A stretch of 64,000 nucleotides of DNA from an uncultured Clostridia bacterium (GTDB lineage: Bacteria; Bacillota; Clostridia; TANB77; CAG-508). The stretch spans positions 340,272-404,271 of the forward strand of contig CAQUUC010000002.1 of the NCBI GenBank assembly GCA_948896235.1, given 5' to 3'. Both the position numbers and the translations under genes were made by a program. The notes beneath the pieces were generated by a model, which worked only from the letters and a program-made list of their open reading frames with translations, had not been told where the DNA came from and did no database searches. Positions 1 through 9,195 of this stretch are shown here, piece after piece. How positions within the stretch are numbered: the stretch's first letter is position 1; each line of letters starts with the position of its first letter.

Positions 1-674
1 TGTTTATTTTCTATAATTGCATCTTCTAGTATATCTTCATCTTCATCATATAGTTTTAAGATTTTTCCTCTTAATGTCTTTTCCATTACTAGTTCATTTG
101 ATTTTAGTGAAGTTGTGAAGTACACCAAACTTTTTTCTAAGCTTAACAATTTCAAAAGTTCTCTATTTTTCATTGAATTTTTTAATATTGATTCTGCTAT
201 TTCAGTTTCTTTGTTTATTTGTTTTAAGTATGTTAAATAGTGTGATGCGTTTGTATACATTATTTGTAATAGAAATCTACTTTTTTTATAAGTTGAAAAA
301 CCTTTTACTCTTTTTTTCTCAAAACTATGTATTATTAAATTTCTTTTTAATGAAACTGTTATAAAGTATTCATCTCTTACTACTATCATTCCAAGTGGCA
401 TAGTTGTATAGCTTTCCGCTTCTTTTTCTTTTTCTATTATTGGAACGTCTATAAGGAATAGTGTTGTTCCATCTTCATCTTCTTCGTCAATTCTCGCTTT
501 TTCTTCATAGTCTAGTGAATATCTTATGAAGTCTTCTTTTATCTGTGTTGCTTCACATACTTTTTTTATTTCTTCTTCTGTTGGGTTTATCATATTCACC
601 CAACTTCCTTTTGTTATTTTGTTTTCTTTTTTTAATTCATTTGTTTCTAAGTTTGAATTGTATATTGTTATCAT
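1..674 (-). CDS. CorA-family magnesium/divalent cation transporter, N-terminal part (cut by window edge)
   Basis: The open frame runs leftward off the window, so about 224 N-terminal codons are visible. I chose the ATG at 674 because AGGTGAGC lies just upstream. The protein starts MITIYNSNLETNEL and contains the GSWVNMINPTEEEI stretch, an acidic middle region, a segment ending PLGMIVVRDEYFITV and then long charged helices. This is the layout of the cytoplasmic alpha/beta domain and stalk helix of CorA transporters. The two membrane helices and the GMN selectivity motif would lie beyond base 1, so the family call rests on the soluble domain only. CorA proteins form pentameric channels for Mg2+ or Co2+ in the cell membrane. 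It is transcribed away from the surface-protein gene to its right. Confidence 0.75.
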   Translation of the reverse strand, partial: MITIYNSNLETNELKKENKITKGSWVNMINPTEEEIKKVCEATQIKEDFIRYSLDYEEKARIDEEDEDGTTLFLIDVPIIEKEKEAESYTTMPLGMIVVRDEYFITVSLKRNLIIHSFEKKRVKGFSTYKKSRFLLQIMYTNASHYLTYLKQINKETEIAESILKNSMKNRELLKLLSLEKSLVYFTTSLKSNELVMEKTLRGKILKLYDEDEDILEDAIIENK

Positions 675-841
675 ATGCTCACCTCTTATTTCTTAACTCT
701 TTTTATTATAGTCTTTTCTTTTACTTTTTTCTACCCTTTTTTACATTTTTATTACATTTTAGTTTTATTTAGAAGATTTGTTTACAAAACAGCGGTTTAA
801 TGATATATATTAATTATAAAAATAAAAGGAGTGAAAAACAA

Positions 842-2224
842 ATGAAAATGAATTTAAAAAATTCTTTAATTATTTTGGGTATTATGATTTTGTTATTAGT
901 AGTCCCAAATTTAGTTAATGCTACAGTTGCATATACTAGGGAAATCCCTTCAAATGATGGTTCTATTACTTTAAACCTTACTGGTTTAACTTTAGACGAA
1001 ACTATTTCATATTCTTATGCTTTAACAACTAAAGGTAGCACCCCTGAAACTTGGCATTCTTTAGTTAATTATACAAACAATACTGCAAATATTACTTTAA
1101 GCGCTTCTACTAAAGATATTGTAAATGTACTAAAAGTAACAGATAGAGGTTCTTTGTATATTAAAAATAATTCAGATGATAGTTATATTGTAAACGCTTT
1201 AGAGGTTAATTTAAAATTACCTTATTTACAAGCTGGAGCTTATGATAAATTGACTAATTCATATTCGTTTAATACTAAATTATATGGTTCTATTGGAGAT
1301 AATTACTATTCAAATTTAAATACATATATTCAATCTCAAAAAATAACAGATGCTACTTTTATTAATAAATTTTTAGATATTAAAAATAATAATAAAAGTA
1401 TAACTTCTTTAGAATCTAACTTACCAAGTGTTCCTACTTCTGGATATTCTAAAACTCAACAAGTTAGTTATAGTACTGTCTCAGATGGGCTTTATATTAT
1501 TTGGGTAAAACGTTCTGGTAATGATTGTAAAGATGTATATTCTGCTGTAATTCATGATGGATTACCTGAAGCTACTACTGTTTCTCAATATATAAAAGAT
1601 GCTAATGCTCCAAAAGTAAAAGAAATCAAAGTAATAAGCCCAAATTCTGGCACATATAAAACAAGTCAAACTGTAAAAATTAGAGTTTATTTCACAGAAA
1701 AAATTACTGGAACATCAGTACCTACTTTAAAGATTAAATTTGGTGAAAGTGCTGAAAGAAGTATTACAAATGGTACTATAAAAGATGACTATATTGAATA
1801 TTCTTATAATATTCAAGCTGGTGATAACGGTCAACTTGCTACTGTTAGTTTAACAGGTGGTGCTGTTAAAAATGCTTCTGGAATAGATGCTGAATTATCT
1901 TGTCCTATTATTAGTGGTAATACTATAAAAGCTAATACTGAAGGTACAGAAAATAATAATACTGATAATCAAGATAAGAACAATGATAATACTAATAAAG
2001 ATGATAATAAACAAGATAGTAATACTGACAACAAACAGGATAATAATAACAGTAATAACAGTAATAACAATCAAAATAATAATTCAAGCAAAGATGACAC
2101 AGTTGCAGGAGGTAAAATTCCTCAAACTGGTACAACTATAACTTTAGGTGCTTTGATTGTTTCTATATTAGGTATTGGTATTGTAGCTTTTAAAAAGTAT
2201 AATAATTTAAGAGATATTAAATAA
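842..2224 (+). CDS. Sortase-anchored surface protein with IPQTG motif
   Basis: A 460-residue secreted protein. The ATG at 842 follows AAAGGAG, and a further in-frame start 14 codons upstream has no such site. A signal peptide covers roughly residues 1-27 (basic MKMNLKN, then a long hydrophobic stretch ending VNA). The body is polar with beta-rich Ig-like character, and around residues 255-355 a segment (APKVKEIKVISPNSGTYK) resembles a bacterial Ig-like surface repeat. An Asn/Asp/Lys-rich low-complexity linker follows. The C-terminus is a sortase sorting signal: IPQTG, a hydrophobic helix and a basic tail. It should be covalently attached to peptidoglycan. Its ligand is unknown. It converges on another protein with the same kind of anchor, and the two share a terminator. 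Confidence 0.85.
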   Translation: MKMNLKNSLIILGIMILLLVVPNLVNATVAYTREIPSNDGSITLNLTGLTLDETISYSYALTTKGSTPETWHSLVNYTNNTANITLSASTKDIVNVLKVTDRGSLYIKNNSDDSYIVNALEVNLKLPYLQAGAYDKLTNSYSFNTKLYGSIGDNYYSNLNTYIQSQKITDATFINKFLDIKNNNKSITSLESNLPSVPTSGYSKTQQVSYSTVSDGLYIIWVKRSGNDCKDVYSAVIHDGLPEATTVSQYIKDANAPKVKEIKVISPNSGTYKTSQTVKIRVYFTEKITGTSVPTLKIKFGESAERSITNGTIKDDYIEYSYNIQAGDNGQLATVSLTGGAVKNASGIDAELSCPIISGNTIKANTEGTENNNTDNQDKNNDNTNKDDNKQDSNTDNKQDNNNSNNSNNNQNNNSSKDDTVAGGKIPQTGTTITLGALIVSILGIGIVAFKKYNNLRDIK

Positions 2225-2239
2225 TTTCATATAATGAAT

Positions 2240-2268
2240 AAAAAATCGAGCCAAAGCTCGATTTTTTA
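2240..2268. terminator. Bidirectional rho-independent terminator
   Basis: AAAAAATCGAGC and GCTCGATTTTTT form a 12-bp perfect stem around a 4-base loop, with A/T runs on both sides. It sits between two convergent surface-protein genes and overlaps the stop codon of the leftward one. Confidence 0.85.
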
Positions 2269-4161
2269 TATTTTATTTTTTATTTTTTGTAATTTTAAAT
2301 AATATATGCTTGCTCTTAATGTTAAAAGTGATATTATAGCAATTATTATATAGTTATTCTCTCCTGTTTTTGGTATTGGCTTTTTTGCTATTGTATTGTC
2401 TTGTTTTGTTTCTAATATTTCTTTATTTATTATTGTTTCTTCTTTGTTCTCTATTACTGGTTCCTTTTTATCTAATTTGTTCTCAGTTTCTTCTTTTTTA
2501 TTATTGTCATCTACTATATTGGTACTACTATCTTCTTTTGGTATTTCTACTTTTGCTGGTTCTGTTTTTACTTCTAATTCTTGTGATTCTGTTATGTTCC
2601 CTACTTTATCTATACTTTTGGTTTTTACCCAATATTTTGTATTTGGTTTTAACTTAATAAATGTATTGTTTGCCTGCCAGTCGCTCCATTTGTTTCCTTC
2701 TTTTATTGAATATAATGTTTTGCTACTATCTATTCCGCTTTCTTCATCTATTTGAGTACATTTTACTGTTATAGAATTGGTGGTATTTATTGCTGTTGGT
2801 GTAGTATTGCTTGGATTTATTTTATCTATTTTTATATATTCTGTTATTATATCAGAAGTATCTCCTTCTTTAGTTCCTACTACTCTTACATCTATTTGGT
2901 TTATTCCATTTTCTTTGATTGTAATATTAGTATTGGTTTTACAATCAATCCATTCTTTATTATTAATTCTATATTGGTATTTTTCTACATATTGCTTTTC
3001 ATTCTCTGTATCTATAATTTGAAATGTGACATCATTTTTCGTCCATTCTTTTTCTGATAATATTATTTTAGGATTTTTTAGATATGTAATTATAAAATTT
3101 CTTTCTTCAATATTGCTTTTTGAATTTGTACTATCTATAGCCCATACTTTTAATGTATGCGATTGTGCTGATGATAAATTTAATTTTGTTAAGTCTAAAG
3201 AGAATTCTTTTGCTTTTCCTTTGGTCGAAATCGTGGGTAATGTATATTCTTTGTTGTCTACCAAATAGTGTATTGTGACCATATCTTTTAAGTCTTTATC
3301 TTCTACTGTTCCATCTATTATTGCATTAGAATAATATAGTTTTGTATTATTTTTGATTGGTATTTTTACATTTGGAATATTTTGTTCTCCAACTTCCATT
3401 ATTACTGAATACTTTTTAGTTTCTCCTGCTTTAATTTCTCTATTTACCCAGGAAAATGTTAATGCACTATCTTTGTTTTCTATTTTTTTTATGTTTGAAT
3501 TATTATTAAATATATTACTTAGATAGTAATCACTCCAATTTCCTATCCATAGGTTGTCTATATTTGTTACTCCTTCAGTATTTCTTCCATATAAAACAAA
3601 TTGTACTTTATTTTTAGTTTTTCCTTTTTCTGTATATAATTTTACTATTTCTCCATTATTTAGCTTCTCTATTGTAGCTTTATCGTCTCCATCTATTTCA
3701 ACATCTGCTGCTGTTCCAAGTGAAATTTTTGCGTCATCTTTGGTTGTATTTTTTATAGTATATATTATTTGTACTTGTCTACCATTATTTAGATATTTTG
3801 TTGCTACTAATAATTCCATTCCATCTATATTTTGTACCGTATCATTTTGTACTTCTTTATAATGCATATCTTTCATGTTTTCTTTTCCTAATGTATATTT
3901 TCCATTCATCTCTCCATATTTACCATTTACGTTTAAAAATATATGATATCCTAAGTTATTATGCGTGCTAGTAATAGATTCTTTTTCTTTTGTCGTATAT
4001 CCTTTTATATCAACCCCCTTCATCCATAAACCCTCAAAGCTTTGCTTTGTAACTGGCGATATTTCTATTTTTCCGTTATCTTTTTCTGTAATTCCAAATG
4101 TTGATATTGGAATCATTAAAATTATTATAAAAATTAATATTGCAAGTGTTTTTAATTTCAT
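2266..4161 (-). CDS. Sortase-anchored multi-domain surface protein with IPKTG motif
   Basis: A 631-residue protein whose ATG follows AAAGGAGGACAAATCA. Residues 1-23 are a signal peptide ending TFG. The N-terminal ~240 residues form a beta-rich domain with a repeated GKYGEMNGKY pattern. Ig-like segments follow, one with the DKINPS/YIKIDK linker typical of Gram-positive surface repeats, then a fibronectin-III-like module ending KPNTKYWVKTKSIDKVGN. A Lys/Glu-rich spacer leads to a sorting signal: IPKTG, a hydrophobic helix and a basic tail. It is predicted to be a wall-anchored adhesin or envelope protein. The specific function is not recognisable. It is convergent with another sortase substrate, so the pair may be a surface-adhesion locus. 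No sortase gene is visible nearby. Confidence 0.8.
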   Translation of the reverse strand: MKLKTLAILIFIIILMIPISTFGITEKDNGKIEISPVTKQSFEGLWMKGVDIKGYTTKEKESITSTHNNLGYHIFLNVNGKYGEMNGKYTLGKENMKDMHYKEVQNDTVQNIDGMELLVATKYLNNGRQVQIIYTIKNTTKDDAKISLGTAADVEIDGDDKATIEKLNNGEIVKLYTEKGKTKNKVQFVLYGRNTEGVTNIDNLWIGNWSDYYLSNIFNNNSNIKKIENKDSALTFSWVNREIKAGETKKYSVIMEVGEQNIPNVKIPIKNNTKLYYSNAIIDGTVEDKDLKDMVTIHYLVDNKEYTLPTISTKGKAKEFSLDLTKLNLSSAQSHTLKVWAIDSTNSKSNIEERNFIITYLKNPKIILSEKEWTKNDVTFQIIDTENEKQYVEKYQYRINNKEWIDCKTNTNITIKENGINQIDVRVVGTKEGDTSDIITEYIKIDKINPSNTTPTAINTTNSITVKCTQIDEESGIDSSKTLYSIKEGNKWSDWQANNTFIKLKPNTKYWVKTKSIDKVGNITESQELEVKTEPAKVEIPKEDSSTNIVDDNNKKEETENKLDKKEPVIENKEETIINKEILETKQDNTIAKKPIPKTGENNYIIIAIISLLTLRASIYYLKLQKIKNKI

Positions 4162-4512
4162 TGATTTGTCCTCCTTTAAAAAACTATTTCTTTATATTTC
4201 AATAATATTGTTTTTATTTATAAATTCGCCTCCTTTCCATTAAGATAGTAGATTTATTGGATTTTTTCTATGAATTATTTAGAGAATTTTTTTGAATAAA
4301 TATTTAAAAATTAAATTGCTAATTGATTATTTAATAAATTATTTATGATTATTTAACTGTATCTAATAAGAAATAGAATATGGTTTTTAAACCATCAATT
4401 TCTTTTGATAGTTGATTATTAGTATTATTTATTTTTTATAATGGATTATTGATGTGTGATTCCTGTTGTATTTCTAAAGAATATAATTTTATTTTAGATA
4501 TATAAAATATAT
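4162..4512. other. AT-rich intergenic region, no gene seen
   Basis: About 350 bases between the surface-protein start and tRNA-Lys. On the minus strand a perfect AAGGAGG lies near 4233-4240, followed seven bases later by ATA and a nine-codon frame. This could be a relic or a leader peptide, but nothing supports it beyond the ribosome site. Otherwise only A/T-rich sequence with weak inverted repeats is present. Confidence 0.4.
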
Positions 4513-4588
4513 TGGTGCGCCATAGAGGGGTCGAACCTCCGACCTTGTGATTAAGAGTCACCTGCTCTACCAACTGAGCTAATGGCGC
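4513..4588 (-). tRNA. tRNA-Lys (anticodon CTT)
   Basis: A 76-base cloverleaf read on the minus strand with 3' CCA encoded. The acceptor GCGCCAT pairs with ATGGCGC. The anticodon loop CTCTTAA gives anticodon CTT, and the T arm carries GGTTCGACC. It reads AAG. Confidence 0.93.
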
Positions 4589-4669
4589 ATTTATGAACAA
4601 TTATTATTATAATGCGATTATAAGGATTTTGTCAATACTTTGATAATTTTTATAAAAAGTTTTTTATAA

Positions 4670-4700
4670 GCACTGTACAAATGTGTACAGTGCGCTTTTT
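4670..4700. terminator. Strong hairpin next to the VanW-gene stop
   Basis: GCACTGTACA and TGTACAGTGC form a 10-bp perfect stem with a four-base loop. The T-run is on the plus-strand side (GCTTTTTATTT). For the leftward VanW gene the hairpin lies just after the stop and is followed by a looser A/T tract, so termination in that direction is plausible but not textbook. Confidence 0.5.
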
Positions 4701-6282
4701 ATTTAGTTCCTTGTTCTACTATTCTTTGTAGTGGATTATATGAGTCCTTTGATAATAGTGTTTTTGATATTACTTTTCCATTTAGCCTTAATATTCTGTA
4801 GGCTTCACTTTTATATCCATTTACTCCTTTTTGTATTTCGTTTTCTACTCCTTTTTCTAGTTTATTCGTTTTTATATATTTAGTAGTGTATGGTATTACT
4901 TCTGTTATTTTATCCTCTATTACTACTTCGTATTCTATAGCTTCTTTTATTCCTTTTATTTCAATCTGGCATATACCATTTTGTGATATACATTCTATTT
5001 TTATTGGATATGTTCTCGTATTTTTAAATTTAAAATCTATTGTTCCATATGATACTGTAGCATCTCTACTTGCTGATACATATCCTGTTATAAAATAATG
5101 GTTTCTTCTAGAAGTTACTTCAAGGTTTGCTTCTAGTACTGCATTGTATAAAGTTGAGGATACTTGGCATATTCCTCCTCCAATTCCGTCTACTACTTTT
5201 CCTCCCATATATATTGCTGCTTCTTTATATCCTGCTTTTATTGTTCTTTCTCCAACTATTTTATTATATGAAAAAGTTTCTCCTGGCATTAGTATTGTTC
5301 CATCAATTTTTTCTGATGCTAGTTTAATATTTGTACTTCTGTTAACATTGCTTTCATCATATCTTGTTACATATTTTGATATCTGTTCTGGAAAGAAGTT
5401 TTGATTTTTTAAATCTTTTACTGTTATTTGTGGTTTTGTAATGTTTAATGGAATTATATATTCTTCTTTTTGTTCTTCTAATATTGTTTTGGCTTCTTCT
5501 ATTGATATTTTTAAATCTATTCCGTTTATTTCTTTATGCAATACAACTGGATTTTCTTCATAATATGCATCTTGTGGTTCTTTGTATATTTCTTCTCTTA
5601 TTTTTTCTATATCTATCTTTTCAGGTTCTTTTTGTTCTATTGGAATTTCTATAGTATCTATTTCAGTTCCTTTTATCTGTTTTTTTATTGCATCTATTAT
5701 TCTCTTTTTTAATTCTTCTTTTTTTACTTCAATTCCTGCTTTTCCATTAGAGATTATTAAGTTATCACCTTCAATATAATACGAACTTTGTACTACAACT
5801 CCTGGTATCTTTGCAGATATGTCATCTATTACTTTGTTTAGTTCTTCTTCATTCATATTTATTGTTTTTTCTATTTTAGTGGAAAATAGTTTTGTTTTTA
5901 ATATAGAATAATTACTTATTATTATATTTTTATTTCTTCCTATTTTATATGCTTCGTTTATGGCTTCTATTATGTCATATTTTACTTCTATTTGCTCTAA
6001 ACTTATTGTTGTTTCATATTCTCCTTGTTTTACCTTTATATTTTTACTTATTTGTTCCTCAAATTGTTCTTTTAGTTTTTGATATGCTTCATTTATTGTT
6101 AAATTTGATACATCTATATTGTTTATTTTTACTCTTGAAATTATTGTTTCCCCTAATGCATTTGTAAGGGCAAATATACTTGAAAATATTAATAAAGCAA
6201 ATATTATAAGAATTGGTATTATTATTTTTTTTGCATTTACATATGTATTTTTTTGGTTTCTTTTTCTATTGCTTTTTCTCAT
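4699..6282 (-). CDS. VanW family protein (PG_binding_4, VanW, G5-like domains)
   Basis: A 527-residue membrane-anchored extracellular protein. A basic N-terminus is followed by one transmembrane helix around residues 19-44. Two repeats of the YoaR-like peptidoglycan-binding type follow (INEAYQKLKEQF, INEAYKIGRNKN), then a clear VanW domain around residues 330-440 with the signatures GETFSYNKIVGERT, GGKVVDGIGGGICQVSSTLYNA and RRNHYFITGYVS. A C-terminal segment rich in Lys, Glu and Val resembles a G5 domain. VanW proteins are widespread envelope proteins of Gram-positive bacteria. They are named for a neighbour of vancomycin-resistance genes, but their biochemical role is unknown and no van genes are present here. 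It is transcribed toward tRNA-Lys. Confidence 0.88.
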   Translation of the reverse strand: MRKSNRKRNQKNTYVNAKKIIIPILIIFALLIFSSIFALTNALGETIISRVKINNIDVSNLTINEAYQKLKEQFEEQISKNIKVKQGEYETTISLEQIEVKYDIIEAINEAYKIGRNKNIIISNYSILKTKLFSTKIEKTINMNEEELNKVIDDISAKIPGVVVQSSYYIEGDNLIISNGKAGIEVKKEELKKRIIDAIKKQIKGTEIDTIEIPIEQKEPEKIDIEKIREEIYKEPQDAYYEENPVVLHKEINGIDLKISIEEAKTILEEQKEEYIIPLNITKPQITVKDLKNQNFFPEQISKYVTRYDESNVNRSTNIKLASEKIDGTILMPGETFSYNKIVGERTIKAGYKEAAIYMGGKVVDGIGGGICQVSSTLYNAVLEANLEVTSRRNHYFITGYVSASRDATVSYGTIDFKFKNTRTYPIKIECISQNGICQIEIKGIKEAIEYEVVIEDKITEVIPYTTKYIKTNKLEKGVENEIQKGVNGYKSEAYRILRLNGKVISKTLLSKDSYNPLQRIVEQGTK

Positions 6283-6408
6283 TACTATATTTCCCCCCTT
6301 ATAATTTTTTCACTTGTTTTAGCTTTCTTTATATTATCATATATCGTTTTTCTTTACAATATTAATTTTATGCAGATACTTAAATTATTCATTCCATTTT
6401 TATATCTT

Positions 6409-6615
6409 CTAATCATCACTCTCCTCAAAAAATATCTCTGCTATACTTCTTCCTAATGCTTTTGCAATTTTTTCCATTACTTCTCTTGATGGATTTTTTC
6501 TACTTCCCTTTTCTAGATGACAAAGATATCCTGTTGATATCCCAATTTTTTGTGACATTTCCTCCAGTTTTAATCCCTTTTGTTTTCTATACTTCCTAAT
6601 ACTATTTTTATACAT
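6409..6615 (-). CDS. Small XRE-family HTH transcriptional regulator
   Basis: A 68-residue protein that is nearly all helix-turn-helix: residues 5-60 contain RKYRKQKGLKLEEMSQKIG, ISTGYLCHLEKG and an EVMEKIAKALG helix, the five-helix lambda-repressor/Cro fold. An acidic tail (FEESDD) follows. The ATG at 6615 is preceded by GGAG. It is divergent from a larger HTH-peptidase repressor across a shared promoter region, so mutual regulation is plausible. No sensor domain is present. Confidence 0.85.
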   Translation of the reverse strand: MYKNSIRKYRKQKGLKLEEMSQKIGISTGYLCHLEKGSRKNPSREVMEKIAKALGRSIAEIFFEESDD

Positions 6616-6649
6616 ATCATTTCTCCTTTCATTTACATTTTGTCAACAT

Positions 6650-6756
6650 TATATATGTACTAATTTGACAAGTCAAGAATTTTATGATATTTTTATAAAA
6701 ATATTATATTTTTTTAGTTTACTGGTAGACAAATTACATTTTTTCTTATATAATGG
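6650..6756. promoter_or_regulatory. Divergent promoters between two HTH regulators
   Basis: Rightward: TAGACA (6726-6731), 17-bp spacer, TATAAT (6749-6754). Leftward on the minus strand: TTGACT, 17-bp spacer, TATAAT near 6653-6680, overlapping a TTGACTTGTCAA palindrome that could be an operator for either regulator. Confidence 0.6.
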
Positions 6757-6787
6757 TGAAAAATAATAGAAAAAGAGGTAGAATTTT

Positions 6788-7357
6788 ATGATTGGTGATA
6801 TGATTGCAAAAGCAAGAAAAGAAAAAAGAATGACAAAAACTGAACTTTCAAGATTAACTGATATTAATATTGGTCATTTAACACATATTGAGAAGGGCGA
6901 AAGAAATCCTAGCCACAAGGCTTTAAAGAATATTTGTAAGGCTCTAGATATTCCTTATCAACAATTAATGTATACTTATGATAAAACTATTAATGAAGAT
7001 CAAGAAAATTATAATGTTGTAAGTCATATTTCTTATAACAAGTTATTAGCAGTTGATTCTGTTAGTGGATTTATTGATTGTCCATCTAATGTTCCAAGTT
7101 CTGCTATAGCTCTTAAAATTAATGACGATTCAATGGCTCCTACTTTTACTAAAGATTCTTATGTGTTTGTTGAATTTAATACTCCTTTAAATAGCAAAGA
7201 TTATGGTGTTTTTAGTTTGAATGGAGATGTTATAATAAGAAAGTTCTTTGCAAGACAAGATAAAATCACATTAAGAGCTGATAATAAGAGTTTTGCTGAT
7301 ATTTCTATAAAGAAAGATGATGATTTTTACATTATAGGAAAAATTTTATCAAAATAG
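6788..7357 (+). CDS. LexA/CI-like repressor: HTH plus S24 peptidase domain
   Basis: A 189-residue protein with an N-terminal XRE helix-turn-helix (about residues 3-62; TKTELSRLTDINIGHLTHIEKGE). The C-terminal S24 peptidase-like domain carries the catalytic Ser in NDDSMAPTF (about Ser115) and the Lys in GDVIIRKFF (about Lys152). This is the architecture of phage CI-type and HdiR/ImmR-type repressors and resembles LexA. LexA itself carries a different winged HTH, so this is probably not LexA. I see no clear Ala-Gly cleavage bond in the linker, where DSVSGFID is the nearest candidate. It may respond to DNA damage or stress. The gene has its own TATAAT promoter. Confidence 0.8.
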   Translation: MIGDMIAKARKEKRMTKTELSRLTDINIGHLTHIEKGERNPSHKALKNICKALDIPYQQLMYTYDKTINEDQENYNVVSHISYNKLLAVDSVSGFIDCPSNVPSSAIALKINDDSMAPTFTKDSYVFVEFNTPLNSKDYGVFSLNGDVIIRKFFARQDKITLRADNKSFADISIKKDDDFYIIGKILSK

Positions 7358-7443
7358 GGATTTTATTGTTAAAAATACTTGAATATTTAGTTTTTTAATA
7401 ATATAATATGACTACAAAAGACAAACAAGGAGAGTTTCAAGTT

Positions 7444-7905
7444 ATGGAATTAACTAAGAATATATTTTTTAATACTGACAAATTAATTGAAAATACTACT
7501 GTTAAAATATCTTATACAGGAAAACTATTTAGTGAAAATGCTGAAAAAGTATTTATTCACTATGGTTTTGGATTATCTTGGGATGACCTAAATGAAATTG
7601 AAATGGAGAAAACTGAACTTGGTTTTCAAGCTGAAGTTGAGCTTGTTTCTTTTGATACTTTCAATTTCTGTTTTAGAGATGGAAATAATAATTGGGATAA
7701 TAATAATGGAAAGAATTACGTTTTTCCTATTGAGAAAAATATTATGGCACTAGTTACTACTGAAAATAATAGTTTGCTTCCTAATAGAAGATTGCGTAGA
7801 TCTTATATTTGGAGTAAAAAGGTTCGTATTGCTGTATATAAAATTATTACTTATCTTCCAAAGATTATATCTGGTAATTATAAGAGAAGACTTAGTGAAA
7901 ATTAA
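7444..7905 (+). CDS. Carbohydrate-binding module (CBM25/53-like) protein
   Basis: A 153-residue protein. The ATG at 7444 has GGAGAG upstream, and an in-frame ATG 36 bases earlier lacks a good site. Residues about 14-90 resemble starch-binding CBM25/53 modules: VKISYTGKLF, an Ile/His/Tyr strand (VFIHYGFG..W), an FNFCFRDG strand and the hallmark WDNNNGKNYVFPI. No signal peptide is present, so the module seems to act inside the cell. The last ~45 residues are very basic (RRLRRS, KRRLSEN) around a hydrophobic helix and may bind membrane or nucleic acid. A role in intracellular glycogen handling is inference. It follows the repressor gene and ends in its own terminator. Confidence 0.7.
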   Translation: MELTKNIFFNTDKLIENTTVKISYTGKLFSENAEKVFIHYGFGLSWDDLNEIEMEKTELGFQAEVELVSFDTFNFCFRDGNNNWDNNNGKNYVFPIEKNIMALVTTENNSLLPNRRLRRSYIWSKKVRIAVYKIITYLPKIISGNYKRRLSEN

Positions 7906-7917
7906 AATAAGATTTTA

Positions 7918-7943
7918 GGCGGATTTTTAAATCCGCCTTTTTT
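7918..7943 (+). terminator. Rho-independent terminator
   Basis: GGCGGATTT and AAATCCGCC form a 9-bp stem followed by TTTTTT. It lies directly after the CBM-like gene and meets the end of the convergent SDR gene. Confidence 0.9.
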
Positions 7944-8667
7944 ATATTACCCAACCTCCATTTGGTGATATTATTTGACCTGTTGTATATGTATCTTCTA
8001 TCAACCAATTTACACATTTTGCAATTTCTTCTGGAGTTCCAAATCTTCCCATTGGTATTTGGCTATTTACTTCTTCTATTTCTTCATTAGTTAATTTTTT
8101 ATTCATATCTGTTAAAATTATTCCTGGTGCAATTGAATTCACTCTTATATTAGATGGTCCTAATTCTTTTGCAAGTGATTTTGTTAATCCATCTATTCCT
8201 GCTTTTGAAACAGAATAGGCTACTTCACAAGATGCTCCTGTTATTCCCCATATTGATGATATATTTATTATACATCCTTTTTTATTTTTTATCATATTCT
8301 TTACTGCTTCTTGTGTGGTATAAAATACACTTGTTAAATTTGTTTGTATGATATTATCCCAATCTTCATCTGTAATATCTGTAAATAGCTTAAATTGGTC
8401 TATTCCTGCATTGTTTACTAATATATCTATACTCCCGAATTGTTTCTGTGCAAATTCTATTAACTTTTTTGCTTGTTCTCTTTTGGATACATCTGCTTTA
8501 TATATTTGTACTTTGTATCCAGTATCTGCTAGCTCTTTTTGTAATTCTTCAGCCTGTTCTTTTGATGTGTTATAATTTATTACTACATTTATTCCCTTTT
8601 TTGCAATTTCTTTTACTATGGCTTTTCCTATTCCTTTTGCTCCTCCTGTTACTATGGCTGTACTCAT
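7942..8667 (-). CDS. SDR family oxidoreductase, FabG-like 3-oxoacyl-ACP reductase
   Basis: A 241-residue classical short-chain dehydrogenase. The N-terminal Rossmann motif is TGGAKGIG (about residues 7-14), NNAG is near residue 87, and the catalytic Ser, Tyr and Lys lie in NISSIWGITGA and AYSVSKAG. The C-terminus GQIISPNGGWVI fits the FabG/YmfI group. It likely reduces a 3-oxoacyl thioester or a related ketone with NAD(P)H. Because no fatty-acid genes are adjacent, it may be a secondary paralogue rather than the main FabG. The length is normal and the gene is intact. Confidence 0.85.
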   Translation of the reverse strand: MSTAIVTGGAKGIGKAIVKEIAKKGINVVINYNTSKEQAEELQKELADTGYKVQIYKADVSKREQAKKLIEFAQKQFGSIDILVNNAGIDQFKLFTDITDEDWDNIIQTNLTSVFYTTQEAVKNMIKNKKGCIINISSIWGITGASCEVAYSVSKAGIDGLTKSLAKELGPSNIRVNSIAPGIILTDMNKKLTNEEIEEVNSQIPMGRFGTPEEIAKCVNWLIEDTYTTGQIISPNGGWVI

Positions 8668-8735
8668 ATATCTTTACTCCTTTTAAATTATTATATAGTT
8701 ATTTTATACTAAACTATTTGGTTTTCCAATATGTT

Positions 8736-9077
8736 TTATGCAATTTGTTTATTTATATTTAAAATTATATTTTTTCTTATATATACTGAAAATATAACTG
8801 CTACACTTAAAATATCCATTACTAAATTTGTTTTGCCATATGATATAAATGGTATATCAGAATTTAAAGGTATTCCTGAATTTAAGTTTATTAATATACA
8901 CAACACACTTCTAAATATGAATGAACACGCTATTCCTATTATTAGTATTTTCCATATGTATCTTTTTTTTCTTGTATCTATAATTAATTTTATATTGAAG
9001 GATATAACCATTATAAGGATTAAAATACTAATAATCCAACTATAATTTAATAAAAGTGCATTTTCCTTTTTCTGCAT
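8736..9077 (-). pseudogene. C-terminal fragment of an FtsW/RodA/SpoVE-family SEDS protein
   Basis: The 113-residue frame has three hydrophobic helices and the family's near-terminal signature in GIPLNSDIPFISYGKTNL (compare the PFISYG motif of SEDS glycosyltransferases). Only the last quarter of such a protein is present. Upstream there is an orphan GGAGGAATAAAAGTG start that meets a stop after four codons, and no N-terminal domain is found before the anti-sigma gene. I read it as a decayed remnant. It could instead be a short expressed membrane protein. No CGG codon is involved in the break. Confidence 0.6.
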
Positions 9078-9195
9078 TAAATAGCATTGCTGTGCTTATA
9101 TCCACGTTATTTGCTTACCTTCACTTTTATTCCTCCTTTATACATAGGTTATCTATGTATAATTACATTGTATATATAGGTATTCAATAGTTTAT

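Noticed and set aside
173..772. Rightward hydrophobic open frames near the left edge
   Set aside because: They are antisense to the CorA frame and have low-complexity Leu/Phe/Ile composition typical of reading AT-rich genes backwards.
6788..7357. Calling this gene lexA
   Set aside because: It has an XRE-type HTH rather than the LexA winged helix, and no clear Ala-Gly cleavage site.
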